A stretch of DNA of 64,000 nt, from NCBI GenBank assembly GCA_963726575.1, contig CAVSCR010000002.1, positions 4,993 to 68,992 on the forward strand, in the 5' to 3' direction. Positions 1-9,320 of this stretch are shown here, in pieces. The notes under the pieces were generated by a model. It worked only from the letters and a program-made list of their open reading frames with translations, ran no database searches and was not told the origin of the DNA. The stretch is from CAVSCR01 sp963726575 (lineage in GTDB: Bacteria; Actinomycetota; Actinomycetes; JAHEKZ01). Within the stretch, counting starts at the first letter, position 1. The number at the start of each line of letters is the position of its first letter. A program made the position numbers and the translations under genes.

Positions 1-2122
1 CCTCGTCCTCAAGGACTGTCGCCAGTTGAAGCTGCAGCACCGGACGGGCGGGATGTTTCGGCGGAGCGAGCAGTAGTGCCTGCTCGAAGTACGACAACGC
101 CGCCCCGACATCCAGGTTGAGAGCCCGTTCGCCGGCTCGGGTCAGGTACACACGGGCGGGCGTCTCCAGCTGACCGGCCCGGTCCGGGTGTCCGGCAGCG
201 CGAAGGAGCTCCAGCGCAGCGGAGTAGTGGTAGGCGAGCACGGCACTGAGGTCCTCGACACGTTCCGCAGCCGTGGCTTCGAGCCACTTCGCGGCGGCGA
301 CATGCCGATCGGCCCGCGATGCCCGCGGTAGCTGGCTGTAGGCGACGTCACGCGTGAGCACATGCCAGAACGAGTACTCGGTTTCGCCGGCCATCGACGA
401 CTGTCGCGACGGCCGAAGCAGTTCCTTGCGGGACAACTCCCGCAATGCCTCCACCACCTCGGCCACTTCACGCCCTGACATGGCCGCGACGGCACCGGCC
501 CAGAACACCTTTCCCACCACCGCCGCATCAGCCAGCAGGGACTTCGCCTCTGCGCTGAGGGTGTCCAGCCGGGCGGCGATCAGCGCCTGCACCGAGTCAG
601 GGAACGGCACCTGAGCCCCAGGCCGCAACTCCCAACTGCCGCCCTTTGGCACGATCAGGTCCCGGTCCTTCAGCAGCCGGACGAACTCTTCGACGTACAA
701 CGGGTTGCCGCCGACCCGATCCAAGATCGTGGCCTGCACCTCGGCCGGCAACACGGTCGCCTCGAGCAGCCCGGAGACGAGGCGTGCGGTCTCCGCCTCG
801 GAAAGTGGGGCAAGGTTGATCGGGGTCGCGTTGCGCAACCCGGCGGCGTAGTTCGGATGCTGCTCGAACAGCTCCGGCCGGGCCGTGCCCACGATCAGAA
901 GCGAGACCGCTTCGGCCCGATCGGCCAGATGCTCGATGAACGCCAACATCGCCTCATCGGCCCAGTGCAGATCCTCGAACACGATCACGGTCGGGTCCTG
1001 CTCCGCGACGTGTTCCAGGAACCGCCGCCACGCGGTGAACAACTCCTGGCGTTCGGCGGTCGAGGACGCCTCGATCCCCAGCAGCGGCACGATCCGCTGC
1101 CGGAACCACGCCCGTTCCTCGCCCTCTGGCAGGACGGCGTCAAGCTTGGCGATGGCGGTAGCCGGGTCGTCGGACTCCAAGATCCCGGCATGGGCCTTCA
1201 CGACCTCGCCCAACGCCCAGAACGTGATGCCTTCGCCGTAGGGCAGACAGCGGCCCTGCCGCCACGTCACCAACTCCGACCGGGCATCGACGTGGTTGAA
1301 CAGCTCGGCGACGATCCGCGACTTACCCAACCCCGGCTCGCCGACCACCGTCACCAGCTGCGGTGAAGCAGCCGCGATCGTCTTGTCGAAAATCCCCTTC
1401 AACAACGCCAGGTCGATCTCGCGGCCAACGAACGGCGAGTCATGGGTACGGGTCAGATCGGTGCCGAACCGCGCCAACGGGGCTTTGGCGTGGAACACCG
1501 CCACCGGGTCGGTCTTGCCCTTCACCGACGCTGGTGGCAGTTCCTCATAGTCGAAGACGAGCTTGGTCGCGTCGAACGTGGCCTGCCCGACCGCGACGCC
1601 CCCCTCGGGGGCCACTGACTGGATCCGGGACGCGGTGTTGATCGCATCCCCGGTCATGAACCCTTCACCGGAGGTGGCGACCCGGTCCAGCCGGACCAGC
1701 GCCTCCCCGGTGTTCACCCCCACCCGCAACTGCAACGGGCTGCCATCCACTCCCGTCAACCGTTCCGCATCTTCGGCGATCGCCAGCCCGGCCCGCACCG
1801 CCCGTTCCGGGTCGTCCTCATGCACCGTCGGAACGCCAAACACCCCCACCACGGCGTCCCCGATGAACTTCTCCACCGTCCCGCCGAACCGTTCAATCGC
1901 CGCCCGCGCCACCGCGAAGTACCCGCCCAACATCGCGTTGACGTCCTCCGGATCCGCCGATTCCGACGCCGCAGTGAACCCGACCAGATCACAGAACAAC
2001 GCTGTGACCACCTTGCGCTCCTCGCCCAGGCGGCGAGACGGAGCAGTCAACGGCGCGGTGCAGTCAGGGCAGAACTTGAAGTTGCCCTCATAGACGAAGC
2101 CACACGCGGGACACGCCGCCAC
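1..2122 (-). CDS. Class III adenylate/guanylate cyclase with AAA ATPase and TPR-type C-terminus (partial, cut by left edge)
   Basis: About 707 residues are visible and the C-terminus lies beyond base 1. A GTG at 2122 opens the frame, with an in-frame TAG twelve bases upstream, so the start cannot be much earlier. The N-terminus is a zinc ribbon (CPACG, then CPDC). A complete cyclase domain follows: FCDLVGFT and GDAVVG carry the two metal-binding Asp residues, and GDAINTASR carries the transition-state Asn and Arg, so a homodimer should be active. Next comes a signal-transduction ATPase with Walker A GEPGLGKS and Walker B-like VIVFEDLHWAD, then a helical region matching the TPR part of this family. 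The product is probably a cytosolic cNMP-producing regulator. It shares its architecture with the gene at 57825-61286. Substrate (ATP or GTP) cannot be told. Confidence 0.9.
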   Translation of the reverse strand, partial: MAACPACGFVYEGNFKFCPDCTAPLTAPSRRLGEERKVVTALFCDLVGFTAASESADPEDVNAMLGGYFAVARAAIERFGGTVEKFIGDAVVGVFGVPTVHEDDPERAVRAGLAIAEDAERLTGVDGSPLQLRVGVNTGEALVRLDRVATSGEGFMTGDAINTASRIQSVAPEGGVAVGQATFDATKLVFDYEELPPASVKGKTDPVAVFHAKAPLARFGTDLTRTHDSPFVGREIDLALLKGIFDKTIAAASPQLVTVVGEPGLGKSRIVAELFNHVDARSELVTWRQGRCLPYGEGITFWALGEVVKAHAGILESDDPATAIAKLDAVLPEGEERAWFRQRIVPLLGIEASSTAERQELFTAWRRFLEHVAEQDPTVIVFEDLHWADEAMLAFIEHLADRAEAVSLLIVGTARPELFEQHPNYAAGLRNATPINLAPLSEAETARLVSGLLEATVLPAEVQATILDRVGGNPLYVEEFVRLLKDRDLIVPKGGSWELRPGAQVPFPDSVQALIAARLDTLSAEAKSLLADAAVVGKVFWAGAVAAMSGREVAEVVEALRELSRKELLRPSRQSSMAGETEYSFWHVLTRDVAYSQLPRASRADRHVAAAKWLEATAAERVEDLSAVLAYHYSAALELLRAAGHPDRAGQLETPARVYLTRAGERALNLDVGAALSYFEQALLLAPPKHPARPVLQLQLATVLEDE

Positions 2123-2265
2123 GCCCGGAGACTAGAGGATCAAGCCGGTCCCGTGGCTGGCCGCACAGCGAGAACGCTGCGCTGAACGGCTAGGCCACTC
2201 ACCCCACCCTGCCCGGTCCGGGCCCCTGCGTCCGGGCTTGTTCATGTCACCAGAGGAGCACTGTC

Positions 2266-3040
2266 ATGCCCGAAACCCTGTCCCTGACCAGCCCCACCGA
2301 GGTCGTCTCAGCGATCCCGGCCTTGCTCGGCTTCCACCCCACCGACTCGCTTGGTCGTCCTGCTGCTCGACCCGGAACGCGGCCGCCTCGTCTGCACCAT
2401 GCGGGCCGACTTGGCCACGGCTGCTGAGGCGCTCACCCGGCAGCTGATCGACGCGGCCGCACGGATCGGACCGGTGCAACTGCTGACCGTCGCCTACCCG
2501 GCGTCGTTGCCCGCCTGGATCGACAGCACAGAAGAACAGAGTGTCCGTGCCGTGCTCGAGGACGTCCAGGCAGCCGGCATCGACTTGAAGGACGCGCTGC
2601 TCGTCACCGAGGGTTGTTGGTGGTCGATGTTGTGCACCGACCCCGACTGCTGCCCGATTGGCGGCACCCCGATCCCCACCGGCACTACTGTGCTCGAGGC
2701 GCTCCGGGTACGGGAAGGACTTGTCGCTGTCGCGCCATCGCGGGACGACGTGGAGGACCGATACGCGCTGCGCTCAGAGCCTTCTGCCGACGAGCTTGAA
2801 GCCGCCAGAACTCTTGTGGCCGGGACGCTACGTCAGCGATGCGACCGATCTCTCGACCTGTTGCCCGCCTCTGCCGACGACACCGAGACTGCGGACGCCG
2901 AGATGATGTGGCTACTGCAAGACGTTGACGTGCGCGACTGGGTGCTGGCAGAGCTGGCCACCGGTCCTGTGGATGCAGCGCAGGTCGACGCACTCGTGCG
3001 CGTCGCACTATCGGCACCGGTGCAGCAACGAAGTGGTCCA
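2266..3040 (+). pseudogene. Truncated and frameshifted DUF4192 gene copy
   Basis: ATG at 2266 opens a DUF4192 N-terminus (TEVVSAIPALLGFHPTDSL), but the frame is lost near 2350. One extra T in TCGCTTGG moves the coding sequence into the next frame, where it continues as VVLLLDPERGRL up to about LVRVALSAPVQQ near 3035. After that the reading frame no longer resembles the family, and roughly 110 C-terminal residues seen in the intact copy at 8085-9188 are missing. The frameshift alone could be a sequencing indel; the missing C-terminus argues for a real remnant. The function of DUF4192 is unknown. The next gene lies on the opposite strand from 3371, so the lost end was probably removed by a deletion. 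Confidence 0.75.
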
Positions 3041-3131
3041 TGCGCGTCGGAGCGTCGTGTTCGCCCACACCGTCAGGATCACCGCCACGTCGTCCATGTC
3101 GGGACACTACGAACCGCCACCGACAACCGTG

Positions 3132-3371
3132 CTACTCCTCGGCTGCTTCGAGTGGCTCTGAAAGCTGCGGGACTTCCGATTCTGCGGACAGGTGCTCCAG
3201 CACGCCGTAGACCACGAATGCGGGCCACACCAGCGCCTTGCCCAGCGCCTTCGCCCTGCTCTTCGGATCGGCGTCGGCGTGCTGCCAGTAGTACACGCCG
3301 GCACCGATCACCCCAAGCGCATAGACCTTGCCGCCACCGGAACCACCTGAATGCCCGCCTCTAGTAGTCAC
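3132..3371 (-). CDS. Small membrane protein, unknown function
   Basis: A 79-residue ORF with GTG start at 3371, preceded by a purine-rich GAGAGGAC about ten bases upstream. A Gly-rich N-terminus is followed by one clear hydrophobic stretch (VYALGVIGAGVYYW), a short basic loop (DPKSRAKALGKAL), a second apolar segment (VWPAFVVYGVLEHL) and an acidic tail. It could span the membrane once or twice. I do not recognise the family. It lies just upstream of the membrane protein at 3426-3941 on the same strand's genomic side, but it is transcribed after that gene, about 55 bases downstream, so the two may form an operon. Confidence 0.6.
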   Translation of the reverse strand: MTTRGGHSGGSGGGKVYALGVIGAGVYYWQHADADPKSRAKALGKALVWPAFVVYGVLEHLSAESEVPQLSEPLEAAEE

Positions 3372-3425
3372 AGCCGATCAGTCCTCTCTGCTCGAGGTTC
3401 GGAGCGGAAAAAGAGTTGCGGAGCA

Positions 3426-3941
3426 CTATCCACGGGCGATGCCCGCCGGCGTCTTGCCGACCTGGCCTGCCGGTGCGGACCTCACTGCGGCCCGGCGCTC
3501 GGCCCGCAGCAGCAACAGCATCGGGGCAAGCATGAGCAGACACCACACGGTCTCGACCCAGCCGAACAACCACAGGGCCAGGTAGAACCCGATCACCCCC
3601 AGGTAGCCCAACTGGGGCCGCCGTCCCCCGCTGAGGATCAGCACCCCAATGGTCGCCTCGAAGACGACCAAAAGGCCGATGAACAAGAACTGGTTTGGTG
3701 CCACGACGGCACGCCAGGTGTCGCTCACCCAGGCGAAGTGCGCCGGGTCGGCGAACCCGGCGTAGTCAACCCCGGTCGCCAGGTTGATCACGTGCACCAG
3801 AGCGCCGCCGATCAGGAACAGCACCCCGACCGCGGCCCGTCCGACATACCGTGCTCGCCGGCTCCGGCCCGCCCACACGCAGGCGATGATCGTGGTGACG
3901 CCGCAGACCAGCCACAGGATCTCCCAGAAGATGCTGTCCAT
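3426..3941 (-). CDS. Multi-pass integral membrane protein, unknown function
   Basis: 171 residues from an ATG at 3941 with a strong GGAGGAGG ribosome-binding site six bases upstream; this decides the start, although the frame stays open for another 190 bases. Four to five hydrophobic segments are evident: near the N-terminus (ILWLVCGVTTIIACVWAG), VGVLFLIGGALVHVINLA, FLFIGLLVVFEATIGVLIL, LGYLGVIGFYLALWLFGW and VWCLLMLAPMLLLL. The C-terminal tail is basic and probably cytoplasmic. It resembles small DoxX-like or DUF-type membrane proteins in size and hydrophobicity, but no diagnostic motif is visible. The small membrane ORF at 3132-3371 follows on the same strand. Confidence 0.75.
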   Translation of the reverse strand: MDSIFWEILWLVCGVTTIIACVWAGRSRRARYVGRAAVGVLFLIGGALVHVINLATGVDYAGFADPAHFAWVSDTWRAVVAPNQFLFIGLLVVFEATIGVLILSGGRRPQLGYLGVIGFYLALWLFGWVETVWCLLMLAPMLLLLRAERRAAVRSAPAGQVGKTPAGIARG

Positions 3942-4329
3942 GGCTGCCTCCTCCAGGCCCACCTCAATGCGATCACAACACCCACCGGGTCCGTCCAGAG
4001 GCGGACGTCCCTTCACAAGCCGAAGCCCCGCACGTGACGGGGGAGACACGGGCGGGGCTCGGTTGACCGGCGAATGGGCTAGTCCAGAGGCCGGTCCTTG
4101 GTGCACCTGTGGGGTTGGCGACCGCGGCAAGGGGTCGACTAGGACTTGCGCTCGGCCCGCAGGGTCAACACCCAGGACTGCCGGAGCAGCCTGAGGTCGA
4201 GAGGCGCATCACGCGCCAGTACAGGCTAAGTGATACCTGGACTGAGAGCGTTGTGCGGGGCAGAATCCGACCCCTGTCGTGAGAAAAGTGCCTCTGACCT
4301 GCGAGGATGCGATCTTTCAGAGCGAGAGA
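3942..4329. other. 388-bp region without a convincing gene
   Basis: It separates the end of the sigma factor gene from the start of the membrane protein at 3941, both on the minus strand, so it should hold a terminator and a promoter. An 8-bp inverted repeat (AGCCCCGC at 4024-4031, GCGGGGCT at 4052-4059) is present with a 20-base loop. A short GGCGC/GCGCC hairpin lies near 4203-4217. Neither has a T-tract. No tRNA-like cloverleaf or recognised RNA family was seen. Confidence 0.5.
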
Positions 4330-5945
4330 TCAATCCAGGTAGTCGCGCAAGACCTGTGAGCGAGACGGGTGACGTAGCTTGCTCATCGTCTTGGACTCGA
4401 TCTGACGGATCCGCTCGCGCGTGACGCCGTAGACCTTGCCGATCTCGTCCAACGTCTTCGGCTGACCGTCGGTCAGGCCGAAGCGCATGGAGACGACGCC
4501 GGCCTCGCGCTCGGAGAGCGTGTCGAGCACGGCGTGCAACTGCTCCTGAAGCAACGTGAACGAAACCGCGTCCGCGGGGACGACAGCTTCGGAGTCCTCG
4601 ATCAGGTCGCCGAACTCGCTGTCGCCATCCTCGCCCAGCGGGGTGTGCAAGGAGATCGGCTCGCGCCCGTACTTCTGGACCTCGACGACCTTCTCCGGAG
4701 TCATGTCCAGCTCACGCGCCAGCTCTTCGGGCGTGGGCTCGCGACCGAGGTCTTGCAGCATCTGGCGCTGAACGCGCGCCAGCTTGTTGATGACCTCGAC
4801 CATGTGCACGGGGATGCGGATCGTGCGCGCCTGGTCGGCCATGGCGCGGGTGATCGCCTGCCGGATCCACCACGTGGCGTACGTCGAGAACTTGTAGCCC
4901 TTGGTGTAGTCGAACTTCTCGACCGCACGGATCAGACCGAGGTTGCCCTCCTGGATCAGGTCGAGGAACAACATGCCGCGGCCCGTGTAGCGCTTGGCCA
5001 GCGAGACCACGAGACGCAGGTTGGCCTCGAGCAAGTGGTTCTTGGCGCGCCGCCCGTCCTCGGCGATCCAGTCCAGCTCGCGACGCACCTTGGCGCTGAG
5101 CCGCTCCCCTGAGTTGAGCTTCTCCTCGGCGAACAGGCCCGCCTCGATCCGCTTGGCGAGCTCCACCTCTTGCTCGGCGTTGAGCAGCGCCACCTTGCCG
5201 ATCTGCTTGAGGTAGTCCTTGACCGGGTCCGCGGTGGCACCGGCCACCTGCACCTGCTGCACGGGCTCGTCGGACTCATCGACGTGGGAGATGACGAACC
5301 CCGCCGACTCCTCGTCCTCGGGCACGGCGGCCTCGACGGCGGCCAGCTCCTCGGCGATCTCTTCGTCGCTGACCGGAAGGCCGTCGTCGGCCACGGCCAC
5401 CTCGACGAGCTCGACCGCTGCGACGACGACGCCGCCGTCGGCCAGCTCGACCGCTTCGGTGATCACCTCGTCGATCACCACGACGTCCGAACCGCTGGCC
5501 ACCTTGCCGGTGGCCTTCGTGGTGGCGGTCTTGGCAACGGGCTTGGCCGCAGCCTTCGCGGGCGCCTTGGCCGTCGCCTTCACGGCGGGCTTGGCAGTGG
5601 TCTTGGGAGCTGGCTTGGCAGTGGTCTTGGCAGTGGGCTTCGCGGCTGACTTGGTCGTTGTCTTACTGGTCTTGGTCGTTGTCTTACTGGTCGTGTTCGT
5701 CGCCTTCTTCACGGTGCTCTTGGTGGCGGTGGGCTTGTCGTCGTCTTCTTGGCCGGCTTGGCCGACGTCGTACTGGCCGTGGTCTTGACCGCCGGCTTCG
5801 CGGCGGGCTTCTTGGCCGACGACCTTGCTGGGGCCTTGGCCAGGGTCTTGCGGGCCGGTGCGCTCTTGGTCGCCTTGGCGGGAGCCTTCTTCGTCACGGC
5901 GGATCGACCGCTCGTGCTGGCGGCCGTCGTTTGGGCGCGGCTCAT
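4330..5945 (-). CDS. sigA: Primary RNA polymerase sigma factor (HrdB/SigA type), N-terminal frame break
   Basis: Housekeeping sigma-70 factor that directs RNA polymerase to most promoters. The conserved part is complete: region 1.2 (DPVKDYLKQIG), region 2 (NLRLVVSLAKRYTGRG, LIQEGNLGLIRAVEKFDY, FSTYATWWIRQAI), region 3 (ARTIRIPVHMVE), region 4 (TLDEIGKVYGVTRERIRQIE), ending LRDYLD as in actinobacterial HrdB/SigA. The N-terminus is a Lys/Ala/Thr-rich repeat tract. ATG at 5945 (MSRAQTTAAS, with GGAG upstream) is the natural start, but the frame breaks near 5741: KPAKK runs out of frame and resumes as DDDKPTATKSTVKKAT, consistent with one missing base. An alternative GTG at 5712 would give 460 residues lacking about 75 tract residues. 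A sequencing indel is most likely. Confidence 0.93.
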
Positions 5946-6024
5946 CGCGTGAAGTGCTCCTTGCATGCGGTGTCGACCAAGACCAGCTGGTCGGGGGAAT
6001 CTCGCCCGTGGGGACGATCGAGAC

Positions 6025-6606
6025 TCATTGTAGTCGGCGCTTGGCCTCCTGCTTGAACGCACGGACCTCGGCGAGTGTTCCTGGGTCTCGGACGTCGGCA
6101 ATGGAGCGACGCGACCCAGGTTCGGCGTAGACGCCGGCGGCCGACTCCCAGCCGGGCGGCTGCACTCCCAGCTGCTTCCCGAGCAGGGCAGTGAAGATCT
6201 TGGCCTTCTGCTCCCCGAACCCCGGCAGGGCCTTGAGCCGGGAGTACACCGTCGCACCGTCCGGTGCACTTTCCCAGAGCGTCTGCGTCTGGCCCCCGTA
6301 CTCCTCCACGATCACCTTGGCGACGGCCTGGATCCGACCGGCCATGCTGCCCGGATACCGGTGGATGGCCGGCGGCGTCGAGGCCAGATCGGCCAGCTTC
6401 TGCGGATCGGTGGCGAGCACGGTCGCGGGATCGAGCCGGTCGGGGGTGCCGAGGCGCTCGGCGAGGATGGACGGACCCGCGAAGGCGCGCTCCATCGGGA
6501 ACTGCTGGTCGAGCAGCATGCCCACGAGCAGGGCGAACGGGTCACTGCTCAGCAGGGCATCGGCGCTCTTGTCCTGGGCCAGGTGCAGTGCGGGCTTGGC
6601 AGCCAT
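6025..6606 (-). CDS. HhH-GPD superfamily base-excision repair-type protein
   Basis: 193 residues from ATG at 6606, five bases after the stop of the upstream UspA gene, so probably translationally coupled. The N-terminal part (DPFALLVGMLLDQQFPMERAF) and the helix-hairpin-helix stretch (SRLKALPGFGEQKAKIF) match an uncharacterised actinobacterial HhH-GPD family related to DNA glycosylases. The classical Lys of bifunctional enzymes and the GPD aspartate region are not obvious, so catalytic activity is uncertain. It probably acts on damaged DNA in the cytosol. The usp-HhH pairing suggests a stress-linked operon. Confidence 0.85.
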   Translation of the reverse strand: MAAKPALHLAQDKSADALLSSDPFALLVGMLLDQQFPMERAFAGPSILAERLGTPDRLDPATVLATDPQKLADLASTPPAIHRYPGSMAGRIQAVAKVIVEEYGGQTQTLWESAPDGATVYSRLKALPGFGEQKAKIFTALLGKQLGVQPPGWESAAGVYAEPGSRRSIADVRDPGTLAEVRAFKQEAKRRLQ

Positions 6607-6611
6607 GGCGA

Positions 6612-7016
6612 TCAGCCGGAGGCCTTGACGGCCAGGACCGGGCACGAGGCGTCGAGCAGCACCCGCTGTGCGTTGCTGCCGAGGATCAATTTGCCCACGG
6701 GGCTACGTCGACGAAGCCCGATCACGATCAACTCCGCCCCCGTTTCCTCGACCACCGCGAGGATGTCCTCGGCGGGGTCGTTGCCGCGCACGAGGCTGCG
6801 AATCGCGTGATCGACGCCTGCGGTCACCAACTGCTGCTGCAGCCGACTGATCTCCTCGTTGGTCTGCGCCATGTGCTCGTCGTCGGTACCGACGCCGCCC
6901 TTGTGGGAGATCACCACGACCAGCTGGGACTGCCGCAGGCGAGCCTCGTCGATCGCCCGCTCGAGGGCGGCTGTGCCCTCGGCAGTGGCGACGTACCCCA
7001 CGACGATCGTGCCCAT
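6612..7016 (-). CDS. Universal stress protein, UspA family
   Basis: 134 residues. ATG at 7016 is chosen over upstream in-frame codons because GGGAGGTG lies seven bases before it and the protein then starts MGTIVVGYV, the typical first Usp strand. The ATP-binding signature near the C-terminus is present as IVIGLRRRSPVGKLILGSNAQ, close to the G2xG9G(S/T) pattern, followed by VLLDASCPVLAV. It is a single-domain Usp of normal length, cytosolic, and probably ATP-binding. It is followed after five bases by the HhH-GPD gene. Confidence 0.92.
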   Translation of the reverse strand: MGTIVVGYVATAEGTAALERAIDEARLRQSQLVVVISHKGGVGTDDEHMAQTNEEISRLQQQLVTAGVDHAIRSLVRGNDPAEDILAVVEETGAELIVIGLRRRSPVGKLILGSNAQRVLLDASCPVLAVKASG

Positions 7017-7085
7017 GCCGTCACCTCCCGGCGCCAAGTCGGTCGCTGGCGCCGCTGGGACGCTACCGGACGGCGGCGTTCGTGG

Positions 7086-7967
7086 TCATGGGGTGACCAG
7101 ATGTGCCCGCGCCTCCCGGACCGGGACGACCCGAGGACCGAACTGTTGGACCACCGGACTCCCCCCGGTCGGGAACGGCCCCATGCCGTCCACGGTGAAC
7201 CAGCCGTCCCAGCTCGTGGTCAGGGTCACCTGAACGGCACCGGAGTTCCGGAAGGTGTGGGACACCGACCGATCGGGCCACTGCCCACCTGGCTCGGTGG
7301 TGGCGGTCTGGGTGCCGTCGCCCCAGGTCCACAGCCACGACGGCCGCGCATCGAGCACCACCTGGAAGCCGACGAGGTCGAAGCGGCGAGTATCCATGCG
7401 ACGTGGCTGGCCGCTGCTGAACAGCGCAGGTAGGTTGACCAGCGCTCCGCCCGCCGGCTGATAGCCAAGACGGACTGGCGGAACGCGTTCGACCACCACG
7501 TCGCGCAGGTGTTGGGCCATCTCCCCAACCGTGACCGGGCCGCCGGAGCCGACGCAATAGCTGCCGATCTGGTTGTAGTCGGGTTCGCCCACGTGGCGAA
7601 GGAACACCAGCATCCGATGCTCCCCCAGCGGGCACGAGCCTGAGCCGTGGCAGCCGCCGCCGGTGCCGCCCTTGCAGATGGACACCAGGAGCCACTCGCA
7701 ATCGGTGCAGGTGGCTACGGCTGCGCGGCTGATGCCCAGACCTGAGAACGACGCGTCCAGCAGGAGGCCGCCGGAACCCAGGAACGCCGCGTGGTGCGGG
7801 GAGCCGCCGACGCCGACGTGGCAGTCCGGGGGCTGACAAGCCGCGACCACCGAGGCGGTGGCGGTGTCGACGTAGGTCAGGTGTGTCAGTAGAGCGAGAA
7901 CGGTGACGGCGAGCAGCACCGGCAGCCGACGTATGCGTCGACGCTGAACCGGCCAGCCCCCGTCCAC
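7086..7967 (-). CDS. Secreted or membrane-anchored protein with PKD-like C-terminal domain
   Basis: 293 residues from GTG at 7967. The N-terminus has a basic stretch (QRRRIRR) and a hydrophobic core (LPVLLAVTVLALLTHL), a signal peptide or anchor. The middle holds several Cys residues (CQPPDC, CTDCEW, CKGGTGGGCHGSGSC) that may form disulfides outside the cell. The C-terminal section has a PKD-like signature: WLWTWGDGTQT, then SVSHTFRNSGAVQVTLTTSW. Function is unknown; similar actinobacterial proteins are annotated only as PKD-domain proteins. It is not closely linked to its neighbours. Confidence 0.75.
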   Translation of the reverse strand: MDGGWPVQRRRIRRLPVLLAVTVLALLTHLTYVDTATASVVAACQPPDCHVGVGGSPHHAAFLGSGGLLLDASFSGLGISRAAVATCTDCEWLLVSICKGGTGGGCHGSGSCPLGEHRMLVFLRHVGEPDYNQIGSYCVGSGGPVTVGEMAQHLRDVVVERVPPVRLGYQPAGGALVNLPALFSSGQPRRMDTRRFDLVGFQVVLDARPSWLWTWGDGTQTATTEPGGQWPDRSVSHTFRNSGAVQVTLTTSWDGWFTVDGMGPFPTGGSPVVQQFGPRVVPVREARAHLVTP

Positions 7968-8084
7968 GCGCGGACGCTAGCCCGCGAACGGGGCGGGTCG
8001 GGAAGCAGATCCCCAGCCACGACCCGTCCAGACCAGCCCGGTCACCGTCTGAAACGAAGCGAGCACGTGAAGTGGCCCACATCT

Positions 8085-9188
8085 TCACGGCGCGGTGACG
8101 TGCAAGCGCGAGGAGCGCTGCCAGATGGCCTCGAGCTCCGCCGGGGGCATCGCCAGGATCAGGGCCTGAGCGACCAGCTGGGCGAGGGAGTACTCGGTGT
8201 CGTCCGCGAACGCCCGGTCAAGAGCCGCGTTGGCGCGCGCGCCGTCGCCCAGGCGGTAGGCCGTCATGGCCAGCAGGGTCGCGGGGGGTGCGATCCATCC
8301 CTGCGGCGCCGATCGGGTCAGTCCCAGCCAGAAACGCTGTGCCGCCCGTAGGGCCGCTGCCCGCTCCTCACGGGGACGCCGTCGCCGACCGGCGACCGCC
8401 ACCGCGTCGCGGACGTGCACGTCGCGCAGAGCCGTGACGAAACGGGCGACACGTGCCGCGTCGAGCTTGCCGACGGCGATGCCGGAGTCGAGCGCGGCCT
8501 GGATCGCGTCGACCTGCTCCTGACGTTCGGCATCGTCGAGGAACCACCAACGAGGCAGGTCCTCGATCGCCGCAGCCACCTCGCTGCACCGCTGCTCGTC
8601 GCGGCCGAGCTCCTTCTCGATCGCCTGCCGGTTGGGCAGGGCGGTCAGGCCGAGCGCGACCGCCTGCGCCGACACGACCCCGTCGTCGGGCACGAACCGA
8701 CCCTCCGGCGGACAGCACTGCCGGTCTTCACACCACGCCGAGCGCCACCGCCAACCCCGCTCGCCGCGATCGCCGGTCACCTCGACCACCACGAGCAGGT
8801 CGACCAGCATCACCCCGTGTTGGCGCAGCAGTGCCCCGACACCTGCCGCGGCGGCTATCCGAATGAGACCGTCGTCGTCCTCCTGCCACTCCAGGTTCGC
8901 CGCCTCACCGGGTTGCAGTGGTGGCCCGATCGCGATGACCACGGCGCGGTCGGCGCCCTGCTCGCCGGCCCGTACGGCGAAGCCGCTCAACGCCACGATG
9001 GCATTCAGGTCCAGGTCGGCACGCGCGGTGGCGACCACCTGAGGCGACCCGTCAGCGACCGAACGCAGAGCAAGTGCAACGACCGAGTCGCGAGGGCGAA
9101 ATCCGAGCAGATAGGGGATCGCCTCGACCAGTGCTGCGGGACCGGACAACCTCAGACGCGGCGATGCGGACGACCAGGTGGTGGACAT
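8085..9188 (-). CDS. DUF4192 family protein (intact copy)
   Basis: 367 residues from ATG at 9188 (MSTTWSSASPRLRLSG). The family opening is clear: LVEAIPYLLGFRPRDSVVALALR, then the mid-region DLLVVVEVTGD and a C-terminal TPR-like helical part (ATLLAMTAYRLGDGARANAALDRAF). DUF4192 is widespread in actinobacteria, has no known function and is predicted cytosolic. The complete length here is the reference for judging the shortened copy at 2266-3040. It is divergent from the VOC gene at 9321, with a 132-bp shared upstream region. Confidence 0.9.
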   Translation of the reverse strand: MSTTWSSASPRLRLSGPAALVEAIPYLLGFRPRDSVVALALRSVADGSPQVVATARADLDLNAIVALSGFAVRAGEQGADRAVVIAIGPPLQPGEAANLEWQEDDDGLIRIAAAAGVGALLRQHGVMLVDLLVVVEVTGDRGERGWRWRSAWCEDRQCCPPEGRFVPDDGVVSAQAVALGLTALPNRQAIEKELGRDEQRCSEVAAAIEDLPRWWFLDDAERQEQVDAIQAALDSGIAVGKLDAARVARFVTALRDVHVRDAVAVAGRRRRPREERAAALRAAQRFWLGLTRSAPQGWIAPPATLLAMTAYRLGDGARANAALDRAFADDTEYSLAQLVAQALILAMPPAELEAIWQRSSRLHVTAP

Positions 9189-9320
9189 GCGCGAACGGTC
9201 GCGGTGGGCGGTGACGACTTCACCCGACCGCCGAAACGCTTGGGGATACGCGCTGACGAGCCGATGGTTGTGGACGACCCCGCTGTCAACCACGCTCCGC
9301 TGATTGGGCAGGATGCCGAT

